Positions 1-6,694 of a stretch of 22,448 nt of DNA are shown in pieces (within the stretch, counting starts at the first letter, position 1; each line of letters opens with the position of its first letter). The notes below the pieces were generated by a model. That model was not told where the DNA came from. It saw only the letters and a list, made by a program, of their open reading frames with translations, and ran no database searches. This DNA is from Mayfieldus sp038317345 (GTDB lineage: Bacteria; Actinomycetota; Thermoleophilia; Solirubrobacterales; 70-9), in contig JBBQBH010000049.1 in assembly GCA_038317345.1 (NCBI GenBank), forward strand, positions 1 through 22,448, written 5' to 3'. The position numbers and the translations under genes are program-made.

Positions 1-62
1 ACCTGCTGGGGATCCTGGATCTCGACCTTCTTGCGCTCCTTGACGCAGTAACCCTCAGGCAT
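1..62 (-). CDS. DUF5679-like short protein, N-terminal part (runs off the window)
   Basis: On the minus strand an ATG at 62 opens a frame reading MPEGYCVKERKKVEIQDPQQ, still open at the window edge. A strong AAAGGAGG Shine-Dalgarno sequence (70-77) sits 7 nt upstream, the best ribosome site in the window. The start resembles DUF5679 proteins, which are about 50-residue putative zinc-ribbon proteins beginning like EGYCVKCRKKVEI and ending with a second Cys pair. Here the residue where I remember the second Cys of the first pair is Glu (YCVKE). The function of the family is unknown. The assignment rests on 20 residues recognised from memory, and the rest of the gene is outside the window. Confidence 0.7.
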   Translation of the reverse strand, partial: MPEGYCVKERKKVEIQDPQQ

Positions 63-258
63 TGAGGAGCCTCCTTTCGATGCCGCTTACGGGCATGGCT
101 CGCGGATTTCCACGAGGTCGGATGAGCCGAACGTAGCGCAACCGTCAGACGGGCACGCACGAACAGGCACGGATTTTGCGGCAATTGTTACATGTTCCAG
201 GCGTGGGAAAGCCGGATTGGCCGCCCCTGACGCTCGTGCCTGGTGACGCCTGGGGGCC
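63..258. other. Intergenic region between two minus-strand genes
   Basis: This 196-bp gap holds the Shine-Dalgarno sequence of the DUF5679-like gene (70-77). A weak inverted repeat, ATGCC/GGCAT (80-84 and 92-96), would lie in that gene's 5' leader. A distant pair CAGGCACG (about 161-168) and CGTGCCTG (about 235-242) is too far apart to call a terminator. I see no convincing -35/-10 pair and no T-tailed hairpin behind the 259-1149 gene. Confidence 0.4.
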
Positions 259-1149
259 CTAGGGCGAGTTGCCGCCGCTGTTTCCGCCGTTGCCGCTGCC
301 GCCGCTGGGCGTCGTCGTCGTTGTGCCCGTCCCAGTCGTCGAAGGCACGGTCGGCAGGGTGGTCGTGGGGGTCTTGCTGGCGGTCTGCTGGAGGTCCTTT
401 ACGTCGGTCTGAAGCTTTTTCACCTGCGACTGCAGACTGCTGGCGGTTGCGTTGGCGCTGCTCGCCTGGGAGCGAGCCGCGGCGACGCTCGCCTTCAGCG
501 AGGTGACGTCCTGGGCGGTGGCATCGGCCTGGTCCTTGACGCTGTTGAGCTGCTGGCGAAGCGTTCCCACGTCGCTGTTGGTGGCGCTCTGGTTCTTGGC
601 GTCCAAGGACAGGTAAATGGCGGCGCCGGCGGCGCCGATCGCGATCGCGGCCAATACGAGCCCAATCCGCGAGCGCAGGTTGACGGTGCTGTCGAGGTCG
701 CCCAGCCAGCCGCGCACTCCATCGAGGCGCTCGACCAGGTCGGGCTCGCCCGGCTTTGCGGTTGGGTCGAGAGGGGAAGCGGGTTTCGTCGACGCCATGC
801 CCGGCGTGGCTGGACCACCCGGCGTGGCCGTGGCGACCGGCCCGGCTGGGGTCGCCGGCGCCTTCGGCGCGGCGGTTGCGGCCTCGCCGGGCTTCTGCGT
901 GGGCGTCGCTGTTGGTGCGGGCGCCGCTGCTTGGTCGGACTTCTGCTCGCCGGCTTCCGTGTCGCCGGGCGTCTGCTCCACGGGTGCGGCTGCGTCGGGC
1001 ATCGGTGCCGCGGCCGCGGTCGGTTTGTGCTCCGCCGTCGCGACCTCGCCGAGCTTCTGCGTAGCCGTTGCAGCTTCGTCCTGCGGCTCCGGCGTCGCGT
1101 CTGCCGGCTTCTCCTCCTTGGCCTTGTTGCGTCGCTTGAGGATGGCCAT
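259..1149 (-). CDS. Membrane-anchored coiled-coil protein with Pro/Ala-rich N-terminal region
   Basis: This is a 296-residue protein of unknown function. Residues 1-15 are strongly basic (MAILKRRNKAKEEK). Residues 16-135 are low-complexity Ala/Pro/Thr/Glu with an internal duplication (ATQKLGEVATA near 30 and TQKPGEAATA near 84). A single membrane span lies at about 162-181. A predicted coiled coil follows at about 186-258 (LRQQLNSVKDQ... LQSQVKKLQTDVKDLQQ), then a Thr/Ser/Gly/Asn-rich tail. With one span and a basic, disordered N-terminus, a cytoplasmic N-terminus and extracytoplasmic coiled coil are inferred. The ATG at 1149 has no clear Shine-Dalgarno sequence. The layout would suit a cell-envelope scaffold, but no known family is recognised. 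Codon bias fits this strand; the long antisense frames over it are shadows. Confidence 0.75.
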   Translation of the reverse strand: MAILKRRNKAKEEKPADATPEPQDEAATATQKLGEVATAEHKPTAAAAPMPDAAAPVEQTPGDTEAGEQKSDQAAAPAPTATPTQKPGEAATAAPKAPATPAGPVATATPGGPATPGMASTKPASPLDPTAKPGEPDLVERLDGVRGWLGDLDSTVNLRSRIGLVLAAIAIGAAGAAIYLSLDAKNQSATNSDVGTLRQQLNSVKDQADATAQDVTSLKASVAAARSQASSANATASSLQSQVKKLQTDVKDLQQTASKTPTTTLPTVPSTTGTGTTTTTPSGGSGNGGNSGGNSP

Positions 1150-1240
1150 CGCGCCAAGTTAACGCACCTGGACGACATCAGGGCCGATCTCGCCGCCGGG
1201 TGCGTTGGCCGCATGCGGCGCTCCGATAGCGTCTCCTGCG

Positions 1241-1260
1241 AATGCCGCGCAACGCCGCGG
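1241..1260. repeat. Imperfect GC hairpin, first copy of the CAACGCCGCGG unit
   Basis: The unit AATGCCGCG-CAACGCCGCGG recurs at 1298-1320 with three extra bases (GCG) in the left arm. In this copy only a 5-bp stem remains (1245-1249 with 1256-1260). The two copies flank the hairpin at 1270-1292. Confidence 0.6.
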
Positions 1261-1292
1261 TCCGAACAATTGCGGTGGCTTCGCCACCTGAC
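1257..1292. repeat. Dispersed hairpin repeat, copy 1 (stem GGTGGC-TTC-GCCACC)
   Basis: A perfect 6-bp stem (1274-1279 with 1283-1288) closes a TTC loop inside a 36-nt segment. The same segment recurs at 11546-11581, matching at 27 of 36 positions. Within the 23-nt hairpin core (1270-1292) the only four differences form two compensated base pairs. That pattern fits a selected hairpin, such as a REP-like element or a structured leader. Both copies lie just upstream of, or at the start of, a plus-strand gene. Confidence 0.65.
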
Positions 1293-1297
1293 ATGCA

Positions 1298-1320
1298 AAT
1301 GCCGCGGCGCAACGCCGCGG
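1298..1320. repeat. Perfect 8-bp GC hairpin, second copy of the CAACGCCGCGG unit
   Basis: The arms CCGCGGCG (1302-1309) and CGCCGCGG (1313-1320) are perfectly complementary around a CAA loop (1310-1312). It ends 12 nt before the thiolase Shine-Dalgarno sequence. It could act on the thiolase leader or be the end of a palindromic repeat. There is no T tract, so it is not a classical intrinsic terminator. Confidence 0.6.
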
Positions 1321-1346
1321 CCACAAAACCATAGGAGAACGTCCGA

Positions 1347-2510
1347 ATGCCCGAAGCAGTGATCGTCGACACCATCCGAACACCGATTGGGCGCGCCTTC
1401 AAGGGATCGCTGGCCGGACTGCGCCCCGACGAGATGGGCGCCTTCGCCGTCGACCAACTTCTGGAGCGCAATCCCGACGTCGCGCCGGACTCGGTCGAGG
1501 ACGTCTTCTGCGGCTGCGGCATGCCTCAGGGCCTGCAGGCCTTCAACATCGGCCGCATCATCGTGCTGCTCTCGGAGAAACTTCCCGTGGAGGTCAACGG
1601 CGTCACGATGTCGCGCTACTGCGCCTCCAGCCTCGACGCGATTCGCCACGCGGCGAATGCGATCCGGGCCGGAGAGGGCGACACCTACATCGCCGCAGGC
1701 GTCGAGTGGGTGAGCCGCTACAACGAGCGCACCGAGCCGGCCGGGGCCGCGGATCAGAACGAGAAGCTTCAGGGCAAGGACGGGACGCCCAACGCCTACA
1801 TCGAGATGGGCATCACCGCCGTCAACGTCGCGAAGCGCTACGAGGTCAGCCGCGCCGACATGGACAAGTACGCCCAGCGCTCCCAGGAGCTGGCGGTGAA
1901 AAGCCAGGAGGACGGTTTCTTCGATCGCGAGATCGTGCCCGTGACCCTGCCCGACGGCCCCGAGGTCGCAAAGGACGACGGGCCGCGTGCGAGCTCGACG
2001 CTGGAGAAGCTCGCCGAGCTCGACGAAGCCTTCGAGGGTGGCGGCGGCGTCACCGCTGGCAACTCCTGCCCGCTCAACGACGGCGCCGCCGCTGTCCTGC
2101 TGATGTCGGACACCAAGGCGAAGGAGCTGGGACTGAGCCCTCGGGCGAAAATCGTCACCGCGGCCACCCACGGCAACGAGCCCGAGTACATGGGCGTCGC
2201 CCCGATCGGCGCGATCAAGACCGTGCTCGACCGGGCGGGGATGACGATCGGCGACGTCGGCACCGTGGAGCTCAACGAGGCTTTCGCGGCCCAGGTGATC
2301 CCGATCATGGCCGAGTGCGACATCCCGCTCGAAAAGCTCAACACCCACGGCGGCGCGATCGCCCTCGGACACCCGTTCGGGATGACCGGGGCGCGGATCA
2401 TGGGCACGTTGCTGAACGCGATGGAGACCGACGATCACCAGGTCGGCCTGGAGACGATGTGCGTCGCCGGCGGTCAGGGCGAGGCGATGATCGTCGAGCG
2501 GCTGAACTGA
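1347..2510 (+). CDS. Thiolase family protein (acetyl-CoA C-acyltransferase)
   Basis: This 387-residue protein, typical thiolase length, should cleave 3-ketoacyl-CoA with CoA or condense acyl-CoAs in the reverse direction. The nucleophile Cys92 is in SRYCASSLDAI. NEAFA is at 310-314, His342 is in GHPFGMTGARI, and the second catalytic Cys372 is in CVAGGQGEA; all the expected active-site elements are present. GNSCPLNDGAAAVLLM (239-253) is the family's C-terminal-domain opening. The ATG at 1347 has AGGAG at 1333-1337. It converges on the DCC gene, with 10 bp between stops. Crotonase, thioesterase and SDR genes in the window suggest beta-oxidation. Substrate chain length cannot be read from the sequence. 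Confidence 0.95.
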   Translation: MPEAVIVDTIRTPIGRAFKGSLAGLRPDEMGAFAVDQLLERNPDVAPDSVEDVFCGCGMPQGLQAFNIGRIIVLLSEKLPVEVNGVTMSRYCASSLDAIRHAANAIRAGEGDTYIAAGVEWVSRYNERTEPAGAADQNEKLQGKDGTPNAYIEMGITAVNVAKRYEVSRADMDKYAQRSQELAVKSQEDGFFDREIVPVTLPDGPEVAKDDGPRASSTLEKLAELDEAFEGGGGVTAGNSCPLNDGAAAVLLMSDTKAKELGLSPRAKIVTAATHGNEPEYMGVAPIGAIKTVLDRAGMTIGDVGTVELNEAFAAQVIPIMAECDIPLEKLNTHGGAIALGHPFGMTGARIMGTLLNAMETDDHQVGLETMCVAGGQGEAMIVERLN

Positions 2511-2520
2511 TTTCCCGTGA

Positions 2521-2919
2521 CTAACTCCGTCGCCTGATCCGGGCGTCTGCGCGGCGCTTGGCTGCGGCGGGGATCAGGCGGCCGAGGCGGCCGCGGTGGG
2601 CCGCGACCCAGGCATATGCGCCCTCAGTTGCCGACGGGAAGCGCTCGAGCAGCGCCGCCAACGGCGCGCCGCCCGACAGCGTTCGCAGCAGCGGCGCGGC
2701 CCCGGCGCCTGCCGAGTGGAGCCGTCCGTCGGGGCCGATCAGATGCCACGACGACAGTCGCTGCGCTTCGCTGACGTCGCCGAGTAGCCGTTGTCCCTCA
2801 GCCGACTGGATCGCCACCGGTCGCACCCGTCGATGTCGATCCCAGGCCAGCAGCCTGGCCAACGACCAGCGGCAGAACCCGCAGTCGGCGTCGTAAAAGA
2901 GCAGCGATTCGGCCCTCAC
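2521..2919 (-). CDS. DCC family (DUF393) thiol-disulfide oxidoreductase-like protein
   Basis: This 132-residue protein opens with LLFYDADCGFCRWSLARLL, the DCC-family signature, with Cys13 and Cys16 as a redox CxxC pair. DCC (DUF393) proteins are predicted thioredoxin-like oxidoreductases, and their substrates are mostly unknown. The C-terminus is basic (AAKRRADARIRRRS). The GTG start at 2919 overlaps the upstream flavoprotein's TGA in GTGA (2916-2919), so the two are probably translationally coupled. No signal peptide or membrane span is seen, so it is probably cytoplasmic. Confidence 0.85.
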   Translation of the reverse strand: MRAESLLFYDADCGFCRWSLARLLAWDRHRRVRPVAIQSAEGQRLLGDVSEAQRLSSWHLIGPDGRLHSAGAGAAPLLRTLSGGAPLAALLERFPSATEGAYAWVAAHRGRLGRLIPAAAKRRADARIRRRS

Positions 2920-4139
2920 TCCAGCGCCTCAACTTGGTCGGCGATCAGCCTCGCCAGGGCCAAAGAGGAGGTCGCGGCGGGGGAGGGAGCGTTGCGGACA
3001 TGGAGCGCCCGCTCGGTGCGGTGGACGACGAAGTCGTCGACCAAGCGGCCGTCCCGCCCCAGCGCCTGGGCACGAACGCCGGCCGGTCCTCGTTCGACGT
3101 CGGCGGCGCGAAGACCGGGCACCAACCGCACGGCCTCGGCGGCGAAGGAACGGCGGCTTATGGCGCGGCGCAGCTCGCCGACACCGACCCGCCAGTGGCT
3201 GGCGGCGAGCCGCCAGGTGCCCGGCCAGGCGGCGGTGGCGGCGAGGTCGCGCGGCCGCACTCGTAGCAGCCGGTAGGCGTCACGGGCCGGCGCGATCAGG
3301 GCACTGGGCCCGATCAGCACCTCGCCGTAGATTCCGCGCGTGAGATGGGCGCCGAGGAAGGGAAGCTCGGGGTCGGGCACCGGATAGACGCTGCCGCGCA
3401 CCAATTCGCCGTGCTCGGGGCGCAGGCGGAGATAGGCACCCCGGAAGGGCACGATCCGCGGGTCGGGGGGCGCCCCTGCCGCGACCGCGAGCCGGTCCGA
3501 CCAGAGCCCGGCGCAGAACAGCGCCAGGCTGGCCTTTGTCACTCCTCGCGAGTGGCGGATTCTGACCCGGCCGCGATCGACCTTGCTCGTGAGCACCGCG
3601 CAGCCGGCGTGTACGGTCCCGCCGGACGCGGCGACGTCGGCGGCGAAGCTGCCGGCGACGGCGGCAAAGTCGACCACGGCGGTGGCCGGGGAGTGAAGGG
3701 CCGCGATGCCGCGTGCGTGAGGCTCGATCGCGGTGATCTCGTCGGCGGCGACGCGGCGCAGCCCCGGCACTTCGTTTTCGCGGCCGCGCCGCTCCAGCTC
3801 GTCGAGGCGCGGCAGCTCCGAGTCCTCGACGGCGACGATCAGCTTGCCGTTGCGATCGAAGGGGAGCTCGCGCTCTTCACAGTAGGCGCGAAGCTGACTG
3901 GCTCCCTCGACGCACAGCCGCGCCTTCAGCGACCCCGGCTGGTAATAGATGCCGGCGTGAACGACGCCGCTCGTGTGCCCGGTTTGGTGCATTGCCAGTC
4001 TTGGCTCGCGCTCCAGCACCGCGAGGCGTACCCCCGGCCGGCGGGAGAGCAGCTCGCGTGCCGCCGCCAGGCCGAGGATGCCGCCGCCAACGACGACGAT
4101 GTCGCACTCCGCTGGCGGCTGCTCGGTCGTTACCGTCAC
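2916..4139 (-). CDS. lhgO: FAD-dependent oxidoreductase, L-2-hydroxyglutarate oxidase (LhgO) type
   Basis: This 407-residue protein has an N-terminal Rossmann FAD motif, DIVVVGGGILGLAAARELL (13-31), followed by HTSGVVHAGIYYQPGSLKA (55-73), a signature I associate with LhgO/YgaF and L2HGDH. Family members oxidise L-2-hydroxyglutarate to 2-oxoglutarate and pass electrons to the quinone pool; related DAO-fold enzymes use other 2-hydroxy or amino acids. I chose the GTG at 4139, reading MTVTTEQPPAECDIVVVGGG. The frame stays open to 4319, but that extension runs over the crotonase start and is not family-like. No Shine-Dalgarno sequence precedes the GTG; the minus strand there reads CTCCTT. Only 27 bp separate this start from the divergent crotonase start. 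Confidence 0.85.
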   Translation of the reverse strand: MTVTTEQPPAECDIVVVGGGILGLAAARELLSRRPGVRLAVLEREPRLAMHQTGHTSGVVHAGIYYQPGSLKARLCVEGASQLRAYCEERELPFDRNGKLIVAVEDSELPRLDELERRGRENEVPGLRRVAADEITAIEPHARGIAALHSPATAVVDFAAVAGSFAADVAASGGTVHAGCAVLTSKVDRGRVRIRHSRGVTKASLALFCAGLWSDRLAVAAGAPPDPRIVPFRGAYLRLRPEHGELVRGSVYPVPDPELPFLGAHLTRGIYGEVLIGPSALIAPARDAYRLLRVRPRDLAATAAWPGTWRLAASHWRVGVGELRRAISRRSFAAEAVRLVPGLRAADVERGPAGVRAQALGRDGRLVDDFVVHRTERALHVRNAPSPAATSSLALARLIADQVEALE

Positions 4140-4166
4140 CGGCCCAGCGTAAGCAAGGAGAAGTTT

Positions 4167-5084
4167 GTGGAACAGCTCAACACAGTCACCTATGAAGCCG
4201 ACGGGCGGATCGCCCGCATCACCCTGGACCGCCCCGAGAGCGGAAACGGGATCACCCTCGAGATGCCCCGCGAGCTCGCCGACTGCGTCGAGCGCGCCAA
4301 CCTCGACCCGGCGGTGCACGTCATCGCGCTGGCCGGCAACGGCAGCGGGTTCTGCGGCGGCTATGACCTCGGCGGCTCGGCGGAGGCATGGAGCGAAGAG
4401 GCGGATGCCGGGGCCGAGGGCTCACCTCTCGATCCGGCCGTGGTGGCTCGAAACCACCTGCCGGACTCCAACTGGGACCCGGTGATCGACTTCCAGATGA
4501 TGTCGCGAAACGTGCGCGGCTTCATGAGCCTCTTTCACTCCGAGAAGCCGGTGATCTGCAAGGTGCACGGCTACTGCGTGGCCGGCGGCACCGACATGGC
4601 GCTCTGCTCGGACCTGCTCGTGGTCGCCGACGACGCCAAGATCGGCTATCCGCCGGCGCGGGTCTGGGGCTCGCCGACGACGGCCCTATGGGTGCACCGG
4701 ATCGGCGTCATGCGCGCCAAGCGGTTGCTGCTCACTGGCGACTCGCTGACCGGCGCCGAGGCGGCCGAGTGGGGGCTGGCGACCGAGTCGGCAGCCGCGG
4801 AGCTTCTCGACGAGCGTTTCGAGGCGCTGCTGGAGCGGGTCGCCCGGCTGCCGGTCAACCAGCTGGTGATGATGAAGCTGCTCACCAACCAGGTCCTCTA
4901 TGCGCAGGGACTCCAAGCGACGCAGCTGCTCGGGACCTTCTTCGACGGAATCACCCGCCATACCGAGGAGGGGCACGGCTTTGTGCGGCGCGCCGCCGAG
5001 TCAGGCTTCAAGGAAGCGGTGCGCGAGCGCGACGAGCCGTTCGGCGACTTCGGGCTTCAGGGGTTTGGAGTGACTGCCAAGTGA
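4167..5084 (+). CDS. Crotonase / enoyl-CoA hydratase family protein
   Basis: This 305-residue protein has the crotonase core. ARITLDRPESGNGIT (16-30) is an early strand, AGNGSGFCGGYDLGG (56-70) the first oxyanion-hole segment, and KVHGYCVAGGTDMALCSDL (132-150) the second. The two glutamates that do hydration in classical hydratases are not conserved: the first position appears to be Asp143 in GGTDMA, and the second region reads YPPARVWG (161-168). Acyl-CoA binding is well supported but hydratase activity is not assured. The start is the GTG at 4167 with AAGGAG at 4155-4160. The frame is open upstream to 3345, but that part is antisense to lhgO. Its stop overlaps the thioesterase start, so the two form an operon. 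Confidence 0.88.
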   Translation: MEQLNTVTYEADGRIARITLDRPESGNGITLEMPRELADCVERANLDPAVHVIALAGNGSGFCGGYDLGGSAEAWSEEADAGAEGSPLDPAVVARNHLPDSNWDPVIDFQMMSRNVRGFMSLFHSEKPVICKVHGYCVAGGTDMALCSDLLVVADDAKIGYPPARVWGSPTTALWVHRIGVMRAKRLLLTGDSLTGAEAAEWGLATESAAAELLDERFEALLERVARLPVNQLVMMKLLTNQVLYAQGLQATQLLGTFFDGITRHTEEGHGFVRRAAESGFKEAVRERDEPFGDFGLQGFGVTAK

Positions 5085-5515
5085 GCTTTCAGACCGGAGA
5101 GCCCGAAGTCACCGTCGAACTCCTTCGCGAGCGCCTCAAGGGAACATTCCCGGGGGACCTCGGTATCGAGCCGTTGGAGGTGAGCGAAGAGCGTGCCCGG
5201 GGGCGCTTGGTAGTCGACCAGCGTCACCTGCACCCCGGCGGATACGTCCACGGCGGCGTCTGGGCGGCGCTCGCCGACACCGTCGCTGCCTGGGGGACAT
5301 GGCGAAACCTCCCGGCGGGCTCGGACTTCACGACCGTGGAGCTGAAGCTGAACGTGTTTTCGGCCGGCCGCCCGGGTGACGAGCTGATCGCGACCGCTGA
5401 GCCGCGCCACATAGGCCGGCAAACCCATGTCTGGGTGGTCGACATCCACCGTGGCGACCGCCAAGTGGCGATGTTCACGCTGACCCAGTTCGTGATCGCG
5501 CCGGGCGCTCTCTAG
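5081..5515 (+). CDS. PaaI-type hotdog-fold acyl-CoA thioesterase
   Basis: This 144-residue protein carries HPGGYVHGGVWAALADTVAAW (51-71), which is the hotdog HGG motif followed by the acidic residue (Asp66) expected in PaaI-like thioesterases. These hydrolyse acyl-CoA thioesters, often aromatic or medium-chain, and usually work as tetramers. The GTG start at 5081 overlaps the crotonase TGA (GTGA, 5081-5084), with GGAG at 5067-5070. Coupling to the crotonase suggests removal of CoA intermediates from the same route. Its TAG (5513-5515) overlaps the TAG of the opposite-strand ligase inside a CTAG at 5512-5515. Confidence 0.88.
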   Translation: MSFQTGEPEVTVELLRERLKGTFPGDLGIEPLEVSEERARGRLVVDQRHLHPGGYVHGGVWAALADTVAAWGTWRNLPAGSDFTTVELKLNVFSAGRPGDELIATAEPRHIGRQTHVWVVDIHRGDRQVAMFTLTQFVIAPGAL

Positions 5516-6675
5516 GCGACTGGCTTTCGAGCGGGAACGCCGGCGCGGAACTGGTCGGCGAGCGACGCCACCAGCCCGGGCAGCGTCCTGACGCGACGCG
5601 ATTCGGCGATCTGCTTGCTTGCGCCGTTGGAGCGGGCAAGCTCGCGCACCGCCTCCAGCTCCGCTTCGCAGCCAAGGTCCTGTGCGTGCGGACGGCAGGC
5701 GACCAGCAGGTCCTCGACCAGGTCGGGTACCGGCAGACGGCGCTCGACGTCGGGGTCGATCAGCTCGGCCTCGATGCCGTCACGTGCGGCCAGGAAGCGG
5801 TTCTCGGCGATCACCGGCGCCAGCGCGACCATGGATTCCGAGACGAAGCCTTCCTCGGCCTCCAGGCGTGCCAGGCACTGGGTGAGCGCGACCAGGCATG
5901 CGGTCGCGTCGACGCTGGTTTGAGCGTCCATGATCCGCACCTCCACGGTGCCGAAGCGCGGCTGCGGGCGGACGTCCCACCAGAGGAAGGTCGGCTCGGG
6001 GACGGCTTCGCAGCGGATCAGCAGGTCGACCGCCTCGACGTAGTGATCGTAGGAGTCGAAGGCCTGCGGGACTCCAACCCTGGGGAAGGCCTGAAACAAA
6101 GGGGTGCGCGCCGACGCGAGGCCGGTGTCGCGCCCCTGCCAGAAGGGCGAGTTGGCGGAGAGTGCGAGCAGGATCGGAATGTGCACCCGCATCCGGTTGG
6201 CGACCCGGATCGCCGCCTCGGGGTCGGGCACACCGACGTGCACGTGCAGCGCGAAGGTCGGCTCGCGACGGGCGAGCTCCCTCATCGAGCCGTAGACGAA
6301 CTGGTAGCGGTCCCCGGCCGAGATAGCGATTTCCTGCCAGATCGCGAACGGATGGGTGCCGGCGCAGGCGGCTCGCAGCTGCAGCGGCTTCAGGGTCGCG
6401 TCGAGGCGCTCCCGCAGCATCGCCTGCTCGGCGGTCGCCGTGCCCACCTCGCTGTGCACGCCGGTCTGGAGCTCGACCGCCGAGCCGTGCGTCTCCGCGG
6501 TTGCCTGGCTGGCGACCTCGGGTGGGAACCGGGGCAGCACGGTCTCGATCCGGTGCGCGAGGGACCACACCTTCGGTTGGAGCAGCATTACCTCCTCCTC
6601 GATCCCGACCGTGAAGGGACCGAGGGGGTGGGGCCCCCGCCATTGGGCCCAGGCCGGCGTCCCTGCCGGCCCCAT
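5512..6675 (-). CDS. GCS2-family carboxylate-amine ligase (YbdK / EgtA type glutamate-cysteine ligase)
   Basis: This 387-residue protein is a GCS2-family ligase, forming gamma-glutamyl amides such as gamma-glutamylcysteine from ATP, glutamate and an amine. Visible motifs are FTVGIEEEVML (21-31, ATP/Mg glutamates), ETHGSAVELQTGVHSEVGT (61-79), AGTHPF (105-110), HVHVGVPDPEAAIRVANRMR (144-163), and ANSPFWQGRDTGLASAR (174-190). The ATG at 6675 places GIEEE near residue 24, as expected. A GTG sits directly before it, and the frame is open to 6816, but that would overlap the upstream gene. It is the last gene of a three-gene operon, 17 nt after the amidotransferase stop. YbdK, EgtA and amine ligases cannot be separated by eye. 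No gshB-like gene is nearby. Confidence 0.85.
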   Translation of the reverse strand: MGPAGTPAWAQWRGPHPLGPFTVGIEEEVMLLQPKVWSLAHRIETVLPRFPPEVASQATAETHGSAVELQTGVHSEVGTATAEQAMLRERLDATLKPLQLRAACAGTHPFAIWQEIAISAGDRYQFVYGSMRELARREPTFALHVHVGVPDPEAAIRVANRMRVHIPILLALSANSPFWQGRDTGLASARTPLFQAFPRVGVPQAFDSYDHYVEAVDLLIRCEAVPEPTFLWWDVRPQPRFGTVEVRIMDAQTSVDATACLVALTQCLARLEAEEGFVSESMVALAPVIAENRFLAARDGIEAELIDPDVERRLPVPDLVEDLLVACRPHAQDLGCEAELEAVRELARSNGASKQIAESRRVRTLPGLVASLADQFRAGVPARKPVA

Positions 6676-6694
6676 CACACCACCCCGCGGCTCA

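Larger units (their letters stand above)
1150..1346. other. Divergent intergenic region rich in GC hairpins
   Basis: This 197-bp space separates the minus-strand coiled-coil gene from the plus-strand thiolase. Its right half (1241-1320) consists of three hairpins listed separately. The thiolase Shine-Dalgarno sequence AGGAG is at 1333-1337. No clear -35/-10 promoter was found on either strand, although both genes should start from here. Confidence 0.5.

Noticed and set aside
161..242. CAGGCACG...CGTGCCTG inverted repeat as a terminator or operator
   Set aside because: The arms are 8 bp but about 66 nt apart with no T tract; this is too weak to support a function.
1159..1383. 74-codon minus-strand frame over the hairpin cluster
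   Set aside because: Its sequence is a direct reading of the palindromic repeats (repeated PRRCAA blocks), and it overlaps the thiolase start; it is probably not a gene.
495..2438. 647-codon open frame on the minus strand across the thiolase gene
   Set aside because: It is antisense to a thiolase with complete active-site motifs. Its translation is Arg/His/Asp-rich and family-less, the usual product of high-GC third-position bias.
3345..4166. N-terminal extension of the crotonase frame by 274 codons
   Set aside because: The extension is antisense to the LhgO-like gene and unlike any crotonase; the GTG at 4167 with AAGGAG fits the family N-terminus.
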